From Gammaproteobacteria bacterium (lineage in GTDB: Bacteria; Pseudomonadota; Gammaproteobacteria; Legionellales; Legionellaceae), in assembly GCA_013289415.1 (NCBI GenBank), contig JABDAB010000004.1:29840-93260 (forward strand): a DNA stretch of 63,421 nucleotides. The letters run 5' to 3'. Below are positions 54,224 through 63,229 of this stretch, piece after piece; the stretch's first letter is position 1; the number at the start of each line of letters is the position of its first letter. The position numbers were made by a program, and so were the translations under genes. Under the pieces are notes generated by a model. It searched no databases. It had not been told where the DNA came from and saw only the letters and a program-made list of their open reading frames with translations.

Positions 54224-54372
54224 GATGATTGCTCGATATTAAAAAGAAAGTAATTTAGCCATTGTGAGGGCTATTGTAAAGGTATTTTATTCGTAGTTGG
54301 TTTTGATTGATAGTTACAGAGGCGAGTGATCAAGGCAGCGGCCTTGATCACTCGGGACGATTACGAGCAAGA

Positions 54373-55194
54373 TTAGATCCTTGGAGTAGTAACCGGTGGA
54401 GCATTATTTGCATCGTCTGGCGTCTTGTTAGCTCCAGCAATCAGATTCCATATATATGTAAACGCTTTTTGGAAATAAATAGTAGCCACGTTTGCCAATG
54501 TTAATAAAGAACCACCTTGCTTATACCCATACAGGTTATAATTAATATCATGTTTAGTTGCTAGTTTATAAGGAACTGGTTTTGGCAGATTTAGAGGAGA
54601 CGCAGGTGTTTGGTTTGATATCGCCTCTTCATGATCTAGAAGTTCTTGTGCACTAAGATCCTCGAGAGCTTTGATTACTCTGTTCGCTTCGTCATCAGAA
54701 CCCATGATGATTACCAAATCTTCTTTGGTAACAAGCGGCGCGAGTGTTTTCAACATAGCTTTAATATCGTCGTTTTTGAATTTGTCTGTACTCATAATGT
54801 CGCTGAGTGCCCAATCACAACAATGCGCCAATTCTTCAAGTGCGGCATTGAATTTATTATACGGCTCATCGCGACCGCCTAAAAAGTACGCGCCATACGC
54901 GACACCGGCCAGTGCAATAGTTAAACCGAATGGAACAAAGGCAGAAAGAATCAAAGCACCAACCGCAACGCCAAAACCGATAGCAATGTGTATGTCACGA
55001 CTTTGTAGAACAGGCAAATGTTGATTGACTGATGCTGTGCAATTCTTGAGTATATCCAGGTGATTTTGATCTTGTAGATTAAATGGCGCTTCTCTTGTTG
55101 GGTTAACTGCCAGACTTAGAACAGTTTTTTTGAATTTTTCAGCACCAGCCACGGCGTCGTACGGAATTTTTTTTGCAAATAGACCAAATACCAT
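54373..55194 (-). CDS. Unknown protein with a hydrophobic hairpin (273 aa)
   Basis: Start ATG 55194 (MVFGLFAKKIPYDAVAG) with GGAG eight bases upstream; a longer frame to 55281 has no site. A pair of hydrophobic segments, HIAIGFGVAVGALILSAFVP and LTIALAGVAYGAYFLGG, lies near residues 75-115. The flanking regions are helical and acidic (DIKAMLKTLAPLVTKEDLVI). The tail is Pro/Asn-rich (NKTPDDANNAPPVTTPRI). The layout recalls Legionella effectors that insert in host membranes, but no family was recognised. Confidence 0.6.
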   Translation of the reverse strand: MVFGLFAKKIPYDAVAGAEKFKKTVLSLAVNPTREAPFNLQDQNHLDILKNCTASVNQHLPVLQSRDIHIAIGFGVAVGALILSAFVPFGLTIALAGVAYGAYFLGGRDEPYNKFNAALEELAHCCDWALSDIMSTDKFKNDDIKAMLKTLAPLVTKEDLVIIMGSDDEANRVIKALEDLSAQELLDHEEAISNQTPASPLNLPKPVPYKLATKHDINYNLYGYKQGGSLLTLANVATIYFQKAFTYIWNLIAGANKTPDDANNAPPVTTPRI

Positions 55195-55496
55195 AATAAT
55201 TACTCCAAATATTAATAAACAATGGATATCAACTTGACTCTGAGCTCGTGCATTATAGATTAACGATTGGTTAATAGTCAACAGATTGGTTTTTTTTTGA
55301 TCTCAATTTGATGTTTTACGCACAAACATTGGAGTTTCGACAAAGCCACATGCAAAATCACGCATGTAGCTTGTCCAAATAATTGAGATCTCGATTTAAT
55401 AGGAGGTTTGAGTATAATCATGCATTATCGCAAACCTTCTATACTTATATGGTATTATTCAGTTAATATAGCCCAAACACCGAGATCCCTACAGCC
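55195..55496. other. Intergenic region with one hairpin
   Basis: About 300 bases between divergent genes. An imperfect inverted repeat (TAGGAGGTTTG 55400-55410, CAAACCTTCTA 55431-55441) stands about 55 bases before the glycosyltransferase start and could be a regulatory site. Nothing else is recognised. Confidence 0.4.
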
Positions 55497-56615
55497 ATGA
55501 CAATTGCAAAAGTGGTAATTATAATTCCTACTTATAATGAAGCCGCAGTCATTCAAGAGACCCTAACTGCAGTGTTTAATGCCACGCGGTGTATTCCAAA
55601 TGCAGATATTCATGTATTGATATTTGATAGCGCATCAACAGATGGCACACAGCGCATTGTGACCGATTTAGTAGCGAGCAATGTTAACTTGCATTTGAAA
55701 ACGGAATTAAAAAAATCTGGCTTGGGCTCAGCCTATTTACAGGCAATGCGTTATGCACTGGATGAATTATCAGCGGATATTGTTTTTGAGTTTGATGCTG
55801 ATCTGTCTCACGAACCCAAATACATTGCTCCCATGCTTGAGAAAATTAAAACATGTGATGTGGTGGTGGGTAGTCGATATGTAGCAGGAGGAAGTATTCC
55901 GGCTGATTGGGGTTGGCATCGCAAATTAATGTCAGTACTGGGTAATTGGATCTCACGAGCGCTGCTTACATCTGAATATAAAGATTTTACCAGTGGTTTT
56001 AGAGCCACACGTCGCCAAGCCTTGCAAGACGTTTTGCCTGAAAAATTTTTATCGAATCATTATGCGTATAAATTAGAACTGTTGTGGTTGTTGCATAAAA
56101 ACAATGCCTTGATTTGCGAGTATCCCATTGAATTTGTTGACAGACAAAAAGGCTTGAGCAAACTGCCAGCAAATTCGGTCATCGATTCACTACGCGTCCT
56201 GTTTATCTTGCGATATCATGAGATGAAAATGTATCTGAAAATGTGCCTTGTTGGCGCTTCTGGTATGGCCGTGCAGTTTTTAGTGTACAACCTGATCCGC
56301 CATTATTTCACACCGTTTTCTTCACAAGCGATTGCTGTAACAGCGGCTATTATTAACAATTTTATTTTGAACAGTTATTTTACGTTTAATAAAAGGCCCC
56401 CTGTATCGCATATTGACAAGGCAAAGTCATTGGTTATATTTGTAGCTTACTCTGTGGGCTTTGTTTTTTTACAAAGTTATTGGCTGCAGATTGGGATAAG
56501 AATGATAGGTGCCGGAGTCATTAAAGAAAATTTCATACTGGTCACCGGTATGATTTTTGGGTCACTGTTAAACTATTTTATTTATTCACGACTTGTTTGG
56601 GGTTCGCGGGACTAA
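55497..56615 (+). CDS. GT2 glycosyltransferase fused to a GtrA-like domain
   Basis: A 372-residue protein. Residues 1-240 are a DPM1/GtrB-type glycosyltransferase family 2 domain: VVIIIPTYNEAAVIQETL, FDSASTDGTQ, EFDADLSHEPKYI (DxD-like), VVVGSRYVAGGSIPADWGWH. From about residue 245 there are four membrane segments of GtrA type (AAIINNFILNSYFTFNKRPP). Such enzymes make a polyprenyl-phosphate sugar and help flip it. It is convergent with a GT39-type gene that would use that donor. Its TAA overlaps the edge of the 92-bp repeat element. Confidence 0.88.
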   Translation: MTIAKVVIIIPTYNEAAVIQETLTAVFNATRCIPNADIHVLIFDSASTDGTQRIVTDLVASNVNLHLKTELKKSGLGSAYLQAMRYALDELSADIVFEFDADLSHEPKYIAPMLEKIKTCDVVVGSRYVAGGSIPADWGWHRKLMSVLGNWISRALLTSEYKDFTSGFRATRRQALQDVLPEKFLSNHYAYKLELLWLLHKNNALICEYPIEFVDRQKGLSKLPANSVIDSLRVLFILRYHEMKMYLKMCLVGASGMAVQFLVYNLIRHYFTPFSSQAIAVTAAIINNFILNSYFTFNKRPPVSHIDKAKSLVIFVAYSVGFVFLQSYWLQIGIRMIGAGVIKENFILVTGMIFGSLLNYFIYSRLVWGSRD

Positions 56616-56706
56616 GGAACTGCGCAATAATAACTTACACGATTGAGTGCCCAGATGACGGCAAGATGGGATGTTCAATCGTGTAAGTTATTGTTGCGCA
56701 GTTCCT
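56615..56706. mobile_element. 92-bp inverted-repeat element (copy 2)
   Basis: Same as 53308-53399 with two or so differences. It fills the whole space between the convergent GT2 and GT39 genes. The GT2 TAA (56613-56615) and the GT39 TAG (56705-56707) each include bases of the element, so it forms both gene ends. Confidence 0.85.
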
Positions 56707-58213
56707 AACCGTCAATCCCTTTTATCTGCACCACTTTGTAATAATACTGTCGGATTTCTGCACCAAGTCCCTGACTATGCGCCCATAGCGTTTTCGTATC
56801 AGATTTTGCAATGACTCGTGATCTGACTTCCGACGTTTCGAACTCATCCGGATTTTCATCAATCAAGAGCACCAGCTTACCTGCAACGGCTTCGCCCTGC
56901 GACCAATAGCGATACATTAAACTGTTATGCCCAAACAAATCACTACCGATTATTTTATAGGTTTTAGGTATTTGTTCCCTGACTAAAAATTTTGCCTGAT
57001 AGAATGCCAGCTCACTGGCTATATTATATTGATCCATGGGCACAATAAGCGGTGTTGCGTGCATTTGGGTTTCAACATCAAAAGCAATCGCATTAACTTG
57101 TTTGGTTAAATCACCCCACGCAATATATTTACTGAAGAGTTGTTGATTTACACGGTCAGGCATGCCAAAAACAATACAAAAAAGCATGCAACTATAAATA
57201 AGTAATAAAATAACTGATGTGATGAACCAGCCATTACGAAGAGACGGTTGTTTTCTGTCAATCAGGATTGCAAGCCATGGTATGATGGCAAGCATGCACG
57301 GTCCAATCCAGTTGAATTTAATACTATGACTAAAACTAAACAAAGAAAACACAGCTAGTGGAGCAAGGGTGTAAATTTGCAGAAAACGTCTGGTTTTTAA
57401 GTCAAACAAGTTAATTTCAGGTGTATTTTTTTTAAATAGCGCTAAAAACCCCAATACGCCCAAGGGTGTTAAAAACACAACAAACAACCCCATTAGTTGA
57501 TGAAATGAAAAAGAAGATACTTCGTCCAATCGGCGCGTACTTTGAAATACAAACGAGGCCCATTCGTGAGTTGCATTCCAGTATATGACTGGAGTAAATA
57601 AAAGTGTTGTTAGTAGTAAGCAGGCATATGGTTCTTTTCGAAAGAACCATTTTCGCGCATGAGGCAGCATGACTAGATAAAGCAAGGTTGCGGGCCCTAG
57701 CAACAGGATACTATATTTTGAAAGTACGCCCAGGCCGAGCCAGATCCCGGCGGCATACCAAGACGATTCGTTGTCTAAAACCTGCGCCCGGTACAAATAA
57801 TAAAGGGCTGCCGACCAACAAACAATTAACGGTAAGTCGGGTGTAATCACCAGCGAGTGCAGGAAGAAAAAGGGTAATATTGCCAATAACATTACGGCAT
57901 ACTTGCCTGCACCGGGCTTTATTAATTGGGTTAATTTGAAGCTAAACAGGGCTGTTGCGAGCCAGCAAAAGATTGACGCGATGCGAACGCCAAATTCATT
58001 GATGCCAAAAATGGTGGTGAATATTTTTATGAGCACAGCTACCATCGGTGGGTGGTCAAGGTAGCCTATGTCGAGGTGCGCTGAATAATTCCAATAATAT
58101 GCCTCTTCAACAAGCAAATCGTTTGAGCCAATGCACAGCAACTTTATGAGCAGAGAGATGGCTATTATTATGAAGGAGAGTTCAACCCCTCGCTGGCGTG
58201 TTGAGGTTAACAT
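56705..58213 (-). CDS. GT39/ArnT-type membrane glycosyltransferase
   Basis: A 502-residue protein with about ten membrane segments in the first 360 residues and a periplasmic tail. The signature for PMT_2/ArnT enzymes is present: YWNYSAHLDIGYLDHPPMVA with the catalytic Asp, then FGVRIASIFCWLATALFSF and FFLHSLVITPDLPLIVCWSA. Such enzymes move a sugar from a polyprenyl-phosphate carrier to lipid A, glycans or proteins on the periplasmic side. The neighbouring GT2-GtrA enzyme could make the donor. The ATG has no strong ribosome site. Confidence 0.85.
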   Translation of the reverse strand: MLTSTRQRGVELSFIIIAISLLIKLLCIGSNDLLVEEAYYWNYSAHLDIGYLDHPPMVAVLIKIFTTIFGINEFGVRIASIFCWLATALFSFKLTQLIKPGAGKYAVMLLAILPFFFLHSLVITPDLPLIVCWSAALYYLYRAQVLDNESSWYAAGIWLGLGVLSKYSILLLGPATLLYLVMLPHARKWFFRKEPYACLLLTTLLFTPVIYWNATHEWASFVFQSTRRLDEVSSFSFHQLMGLFVVFLTPLGVLGFLALFKKNTPEINLFDLKTRRFLQIYTLAPLAVFSLFSFSHSIKFNWIGPCMLAIIPWLAILIDRKQPSLRNGWFITSVILLLIYSCMLFCIVFGMPDRVNQQLFSKYIAWGDLTKQVNAIAFDVETQMHATPLIVPMDQYNIASELAFYQAKFLVREQIPKTYKIIGSDLFGHNSLMYRYWSQGEAVAGKLVLLIDENPDEFETSEVRSRVIAKSDTKTLWAHSQGLGAEIRQYYYKVVQIKGIDG

Positions 58214-58344
58214 TAAACACTGCTCATTTTTAAGAAATGTGGCATTGTAACTAAATCTCTAAGGTTATGATACATTATGGTGCATAGTTACCATCTGATG
58301 CTAATGGGATTTCTTTATCACTATCATTGTCAATCTTAATTGAA

Positions 58345-58374
58345 AGCCCGGGTCTGAGCCTGGGCTGGGTTTTT
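58345..58374 (+). terminator. Factor-independent terminator without an upstream gene
   Basis: AGCCCGGG - TCTGAG - CCTGGGCT forms an 8-bp stem with one G-U, followed by GGG and five Ts (58370-58374) on the forward strand. The nearest gene to the left runs the other way, so no annotated transcript ends here. It may end an unseen small RNA or be left from a lost gene. Confidence 0.65.
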
Positions 58375-58437
58375 GTGTGTGTAATGACAATAGATGGTTG
58401 GCAGGATTTCATTGTATATTTGCGCTGGACAGCATTG

Positions 58438-58443
58438 TATAAT
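58438..58443 (+). promoter_or_regulatory. -10 element of the yebC-ruv operon
   Basis: TATAAT stands 38 bases before the yebC ATG. No well-spaced -35 box was found, so the call is partial. Confidence 0.4.
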
Positions 58444-58480
58444 CGATCCATATTTTCCAATTTAATCATGAGGTGTTCGT

Positions 58481-59224
58481 ATGGCCGGTCACAGTAAATG
58501 GGCTAATATTAAATTTCGTAAAGGCGTACAGGATGCCAAGCGTGGGAAAATTTTCACAAAATTGATTCGTGAAATTTCAGTAGCAGCGCGCACTGGTGGC
58601 GGTGATGAGTCAGCAAATGCGCGATTACGCGATGCCATAACAAAAGCGCTGAAAGCCAATATGAAACGCGATACCATTGATAATGCCATTAAACGCGGCG
58701 TCGGCGGGCTGGATGGCGCAAATATGGTGGAAATGTGTTATGAAGGGTATGGACCGAGTGGCGTGGCCATTTTGGTGGATTGCCTGTCTGATAATAAAAA
58801 TCGAACCGTATCTGAGGTTAGACACGCATTTACCAAATACGGTGGAAATTTGGGCACAGACGGTTCAGTGTCATATCTTTTTAACAAGCAGGGCGAAATT
58901 TTGCTAGCACCCACCTCACAGGGTGAGGAAGCTATGGAGATAGTGATTGACGCGGGTGCTGACGATGTTGCCATTGAAGATGGACAAATAGAAGTAATTA
59001 CACCGGTCGAAGCTTATCATGCAGTACTGTCTGCATTGAGCAGCTCAAAAATTGAAGTTGAACACTCACATATCACCATGCGAGCGCAAACAACGGTAGC
59101 TTTGGATAAAGACACGGCTGAAAGTCTGGAAAAACTTATTGATGCATTGGAGGATTTGGATGATGTTCAAGCCGTGTATAGCAATGCAGAATTTCCCGAG
59201 TGCCTCGTTGAATCAGAGGAATAA
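58481..59224 (+). CDS. yebC: YebC/PmpR-family protein
   Basis: A 247-residue protein starting MAGHSKWANIKFRKGVQDAK, with GAGGTG just before the ATG. The rest follows the family closely (AARTGGGDESANARLRDAI, ECLVESEE at the end). Family members act as transcription regulators or help ribosomes on difficult sequences. Its TAA overlaps the ruvC ATG (TAATG), so it heads the yebC-ruvC-ruvA operon, a common gammaproteobacterial order. Confidence 0.95.
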   Translation: MAGHSKWANIKFRKGVQDAKRGKIFTKLIREISVAARTGGGDESANARLRDAITKALKANMKRDTIDNAIKRGVGGLDGANMVEMCYEGYGPSGVAILVDCLSDNKNRTVSEVRHAFTKYGGNLGTDGSVSYLFNKQGEILLAPTSQGEEAMEIVIDAGADDVAIEDGQIEVITPVEAYHAVLSALSSSKIEVEHSHITMRAQTTVALDKDTAESLEKLIDALEDLDDVQAVYSNAEFPECLVESEE

Positions 59225-59739
59225 TGACCATCATTTTAGGGATTGATCCTGGGTCGCGTGTCACTGGCTATGGAATTATCAAGGAAAATAACCGGAAACT
59301 GGAATATATCGACAGTGGTTGTATTCGCACAGCAGAGGGTGAATTAAGCCAACGATTGCTGGAGATTTTTAACGGTATTTGCCACTTAATGGAAAAATTT
59401 AGTCCCAACGAGGTGGCTATCGAAGAAGTATTTATGCATGAAAATCCCAGTTCCGCATTGAAACTGGGGCATGCACGCGGTGTGGCCATGGTTGCCTGTG
59501 CATCACATCGGGTGAAGGTCTGCGAATATTCTGCTCGTGAGGTCAAATTATCACTGGTGGGATATGGCGCGGCTCAAAAAGAGCAGGTTAAACACATGGT
59601 GGTTAGTTTGCTGATGTTAAACAGCTCACCACAAAGTGACGCGGCGGACGCGCTGGGGATTGCCATTTGCCATAGTCACATGCGCAATAGTCCACTGGTC
59701 GCAGGTCCGCGTCGCGCAACAAGGAGACGGGTTCGATGA
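59224..59739 (+). CDS. ruvC: Holliday junction resolvase RuvC
   Basis: A 171-residue nuclease. The four acidic active-site residues are visible: IILGIDPGSRVTGYGII (Asp7), VAIEEVFMHENPSSALKLGH (Glu), and SDAADALGIAICHSH (two Asp). It cuts Holliday junctions together with RuvAB. It overlaps yebC by one base and ruvA by four bases (ATGA). Confidence 0.97.
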   Translation: MTIILGIDPGSRVTGYGIIKENNRKLEYIDSGCIRTAEGELSQRLLEIFNGICHLMEKFSPNEVAIEEVFMHENPSSALKLGHARGVAMVACASHRVKVCEYSAREVKLSLVGYGAAQKEQVKHMVVSLLMLNSSPQSDAADALGIAICHSHMRNSPLVAGPRRATRRRVR

Positions 59740-60341
59740 TAGGATGGCTTAGTGGTCGCGTTGCTGACAGACATCAGCCGGGCAAACTGGTGGTGGATGT
59801 CAATGGCGTAGGTTATGACGTTGAAACATCACTGCCTACATTTTTTCAAGTTGAGGCTCAGCTTGGCACAATTGGATTACATATTCACACGGTTGTGCGC
59901 GAAGACGCATTATTGCTGTATGGCTTTCAAGATAAACAGGAGCGAGCTTTATTCCGAGCGCTTATCAAGGTCAATGGTGTTGGCCCCAAAATGGCCATTG
60001 CGATTCTATCCAGCATTAGTCCTGACGAGTTTATTCAATGCATTAATCAACAAAATACCGACCTGTTAATCAAATTACCCGGCATCGGTAAAAAAACTGC
60101 TGAGCGTCTGGTCGTTGAAATGAAAGACAGCATCCAGCAACTACCTGGTGGAGTGGTGTCTCACGCCAAACAGGCAGTCAGCGCGAATCAATCCAATGAA
60201 GCGATTAGTGCATTGGAAGCATTGGGGTATAAACATCAGGAAGCGGTTAAAGTAATGAATAAAATAGATGATGGCCAGAAGACTTGCGAACAGTTGATCC
60301 GCCAGGCATTGCAAGTTTTGGCAGGGCGCTCAATCGTGTAA
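59736..60341 (+). CDS. ruvA: Holliday junction DNA helicase subunit RuvA
   Basis: A 201-residue protein with the N-terminal OB fold (MIGWLSGRVADRHQPGKLVV), two helix-hairpin-helix motifs (KVNGVGPKMAIAILSSI, KLPGIGKKTAERLVVEMKD) and the C-terminal domain that binds RuvB. The final residues (GRSIV) and TAA come from a half copy of the 92-bp repeat element, so the natural end has been replaced, apparently without loss of domain III. No ruvB follows; an ankyrin gene faces it from the other strand. Confidence 0.96.
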   Translation: MIGWLSGRVADRHQPGKLVVDVNGVGYDVETSLPTFFQVEAQLGTIGLHIHTVVREDALLLYGFQDKQERALFRALIKVNGVGPKMAIAILSSISPDEFIQCINQQNTDLLIKLPGIGKKTAERLVVEMKDSIQQLPGGVVSHAKQAVSANQSNEAISALEALGYKHQEAVKVMNKIDDGQKTCEQLIRQALQVLAGRSIV

Positions 60342-60363
60342 GTTATTATTGCGCAGTTCCTTA
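60324..60363. mobile_element. Half copy of the 92-bp inverted-repeat element
   Basis: GGGCGCTCAATCGTGTAAG through GCGCAGTTCCTTA equals the reverse complement of the left half of copy 1. It holds the TAA of ruvA and meets the TAA of the ankyrin gene (60361-60363). Confidence 0.8.
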
Positions 60364-63090
60364 CTGTTTTTTCAACTTGTTGTCTGATTCCAAAATCTGT
60401 ATGTGATCATCAATTTTGTGCAACTGTTCTTCTGTTAGATTTTGTGGGGTTATTCTGGATAATTCACCTTTAAAATGTGATCTGACTTCAACGGGGTTTA
60501 ATGTTTCTTTCAAATGCTCAGGCGCCACATCGTGCGTCACTGCAGCATGTTCAGCCATGAGCATGAACTCTTTATCATCTTTCAGTTCTTCAGGAATATA
60601 CTTAAGAACCTCGATATTTTGCCTAACTGCTTCAAGCAAGAAGTCTCTATCTCCTGTCAATGCAGGTGAAGCATACCAGATAGCGCCAGCATCGAACTTG
60701 CATGCCTCAAGCATGAAGTCTCTATTTCCTGTCAATGCAGGTGAAGCAGCATCAAGACAACTAAGCCTGAGCTTACACGCCTCAAGCATGGTCTCTTTAT
60801 CCTCTCTCATGGCCATAGGAAAAAATTTAATAGCACCGACATTTAACTTAACCACCTCGAGCATAAACTCTTTATTCTTTTGCAATGTTTCAGAAGCGAG
60901 CAGAGCAACCCAATCGTACTGCTTAACTGCCGCCAGCATGAACGCTCTATCTCCTCTTAATTCTACAGGGAATCGCTGCGAACATGCTGTGGTGAGTAGA
61001 CCTTCCGTTGGAGTTACCCCATGTCTGAGTAATAACCCAATAACATCATATTGGTCTCGAGAACATGCCGTGTTGAGCATAGCCTCCGTTGGAGTTACGC
61101 CATTGCGGATTAATGTGAAAATAACATGAACCTGGCCTTGAAAACATGCTGTGGTGAGCATGTTCTCAGTTGGAGTTACCCCTCTATCGATTAATGTGAA
61201 AACAACACCAGCGTGGCCTTGAGAACATGCTGTGATAAGCATGTTCTCAGTTGGAATGACCCCCATATCGATTAATGTGGTGACGACATGAACGTGGCCT
61301 TGAGAACATGCCGTGGTGAGCATGTTTTCAGTTGGGGTTAACCCCTTGTCGATTAATGTGGCCATGACACCAACCTGGCCTTGAGAACATGCTGTGGTAA
61401 GCATGTTCTCAGTTGGAATTACACCCTTATCAATTAATGTGGTAATGACAGGGATTTTGCTTTGAGAGCATGCGGTAGTGAGCATACTTTCAGTTGGAGT
61501 TACTCCATTGTCGATTAATGTGGTAATGACATCAATTTTGCCTTGAGCGCATGCAGTGGTGAGCATGCTTTCAGTTAGAGTTCGCCCATTGTTGGTTAAT
61601 AGGGCAGTGACGTCAGCATTGCCCTTCATATATGCTGTGATGAGCGTATCTTCAGTCAGGATAGCAGATGAATCCAACAAAAACTGTATGACAGGAATCT
61701 GATTCGCTAAGCATGCGGCGGATAATGCTGTTTGCCCATGCCCATCCTTCATATTGATATTACCAGGATTGATTAATAGTTTAATGACCTCTAAATTCCC
61801 TTTCATAGCAGCTTTGATTAGTGCTGATTCACCATTTTTATCTACTGCATCTATACTGGCTCCAGCTTTGATTAACTGATAAACAATGTGTGAATGGCCA
61901 ATGGATGCAGCTATCATCAGTGCCGTTTGGCCAAGATGATCTACTGCATTTATACTGGCTCCAGCTTTGATTAATTGATCAACAATATATGAGTTTCCAC
62001 TGCATGGAGCAGACATCAGTGCTGTTTGGCCAAGATTATTTTTTTGATCAATAGTTGCTTTTTTTTCGATTAACATATCAAAAAGAGCAATATTATTGTA
62101 TGAACTTGCCAGCATCAATGCAGTTATGCCTTTAGCTGTTGTCTGATTTAAATCGAGACCCAGTGGGATATTTTCCTGGATCCATAAAGCATCATTTAGA
62201 CGGCAAGCATAATACAATTGAGACCACTTATCCTCATAAACTGTATTCAGTTTGGATGAGTTGTGTAACTCAGCCCATTTTGGCGTTTTTTTCATGGTTA
62301 AAAAATCAACCTGTATGTTTTTTGCATCTTTATTTGTAGTATAAAGATGTGTTTCCATAACAAGTCCTTCTTTTTGTCTATATCCTGCAAGTAGGGCATC
62401 GGCCAATAATCCGGCATCAGTATATTCATCTCCGGGTACGCGATCGGGGTCAATCAATAACCAGTGTTTAGTGCTAGCGTCATAATTAAGATTAATTGCG
62501 TGCATAGCACTGACTAAGGTTAGTGCGAAGGAAGTTCGGCCTAAATTATTTTCCATGGTTGCAATATATTGTTTTAATTCGTCTCTATTATAAGCTCCAA
62601 AATACTGGCTAATAAGAGCAGGGTTGTTGTCTTTTGAGTCCAATGAAATTGGCAGAGTCAGTTGCATTGCTTTAGCAGCATCTTGAGTAAGCACGTTACC
62701 TGGTTCCTCAAACAAATGTTTGTAATCACTGGTGTTTTGATACAGCCTTAACCCATCAAAAAAGGCCAGCATGTCCACAATAAAGTCGGCCATTTTCTTG
62801 GCAGCATCTGTTTTACCTTCTTTAATCAATAGCTTCTGTTTATTTCTGAGGTTGGCAAAATTATTTTCAAAATCTTTAACAGGCGTTCTATCAATAGCAA
62901 ATAATCGAGCATTGAATGTTTCCATATCTCCAGTGAGAAAAGCTAGCATGGACATGTGAGCCATGCCGAAACAATTCCCTCTCTCTTCCACACTATATCC
63001 AGCGGCCTTCATGCGATTGATGAACCAAGATTGATTAAGCATTTTCTCTTTATCACGCAATAATTCGATCGCAGCTTTTGATAGTTTCAT
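60361..63090 (-). CDS. Ankyrin-repeat protein with N-terminal C/H domain and DUF4116-like repeats, candidate effector
   Basis: A 909-residue protein. Residues 1-290 form a domain with ERGNCFGMAHMSML (Cys40) and TKHWLLIDPDRVPGDE, possibly a papain-like fold seen in other Legionella repeat proteins. Four or five canonical 33-residue ankyrin repeats follow (GQTALMIAASIGHSHIVYQL). Then come about eight 27-residue repeats of the type GVTPTENMLTTACSQG plus a VxxTLID helix. The last ~170 residues have repeats reading RDFMLEACKFDAGAIWYASP, as in DUF4116 proteins. There is no signal peptide. Eukaryote-like repeats plus DUF4116 strongly suggest a Dot/Icm effector; the target is not known. Confidence 0.8.
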   Translation of the reverse strand: MKLSKAAIELLRDKEKMLNQSWFINRMKAAGYSVEERGNCFGMAHMSMLAFLTGDMETFNARLFAIDRTPVKDFENNFANLRNKQKLLIKEGKTDAAKKMADFIVDMLAFFDGLRLYQNTSDYKHLFEEPGNVLTQDAAKAMQLTLPISLDSKDNNPALISQYFGAYNRDELKQYIATMENNLGRTSFALTLVSAMHAINLNYDASTKHWLLIDPDRVPGDEYTDAGLLADALLAGYRQKEGLVMETHLYTTNKDAKNIQVDFLTMKKTPKWAELHNSSKLNTVYEDKWSQLYYACRLNDALWIQENIPLGLDLNQTTAKGITALMLASSYNNIALFDMLIEKKATIDQKNNLGQTALMSAPCSGNSYIVDQLIKAGASINAVDHLGQTALMIAASIGHSHIVYQLIKAGASIDAVDKNGESALIKAAMKGNLEVIKLLINPGNINMKDGHGQTALSAACLANQIPVIQFLLDSSAILTEDTLITAYMKGNADVTALLTNNGRTLTESMLTTACAQGKIDVITTLIDNGVTPTESMLTTACSQSKIPVITTLIDKGVIPTENMLTTACSQGQVGVMATLIDKGLTPTENMLTTACSQGHVHVVTTLIDMGVIPTENMLITACSQGHAGVVFTLIDRGVTPTENMLTTACFQGQVHVIFTLIRNGVTPTEAMLNTACSRDQYDVIGLLLRHGVTPTEGLLTTACSQRFPVELRGDRAFMLAAVKQYDWVALLASETLQKNKEFMLEVVKLNVGAIKFFPMAMREDKETMLEACKLRLSCLDAASPALTGNRDFMLEACKFDAGAIWYASPALTGDRDFLLEAVRQNIEVLKYIPEELKDDKEFMLMAEHAAVTHDVAPEHLKETLNPVEVRSHFKGELSRITPQNLTEEQLHKIDDHIQILESDNKLKKQ

Positions 63091-63184
63091 ATATAACCAT
63101 AAGTCACTTTAAATATCCTATATATATATATTAGTATAAATGTGGGTGTTTTGTGATTAATGAAAATATTTTGTAACTCCCCAC

Positions 63185-63210
63185 GTCATCCCGAGCGAAG
63201 CGAGGGATCT
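63185..63210. repeat. Dispersed GTCATCCCGAGCGAAGCGAG repeat
   Basis: GTCATCCCGAGCGAAGCGAG followed by GGATCT is a very common intergenic repeat in many bacteria. A small hairpin CCCTGC...GCAGGG (63211-63226) follows. It separates the ankyrin gene from the next gene end. Confidence 0.6.
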
Positions 63211-63229
63211 CCCTGCAGTGGCAGGGTCT

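Noticed and set aside
60416..61129. 237-codon forward frame opposite the ankyrin gene
   Set aside because: It is the antisense of DUF4116-like and ankyrin repeats, with periodic low-complexity translation and no start signals.
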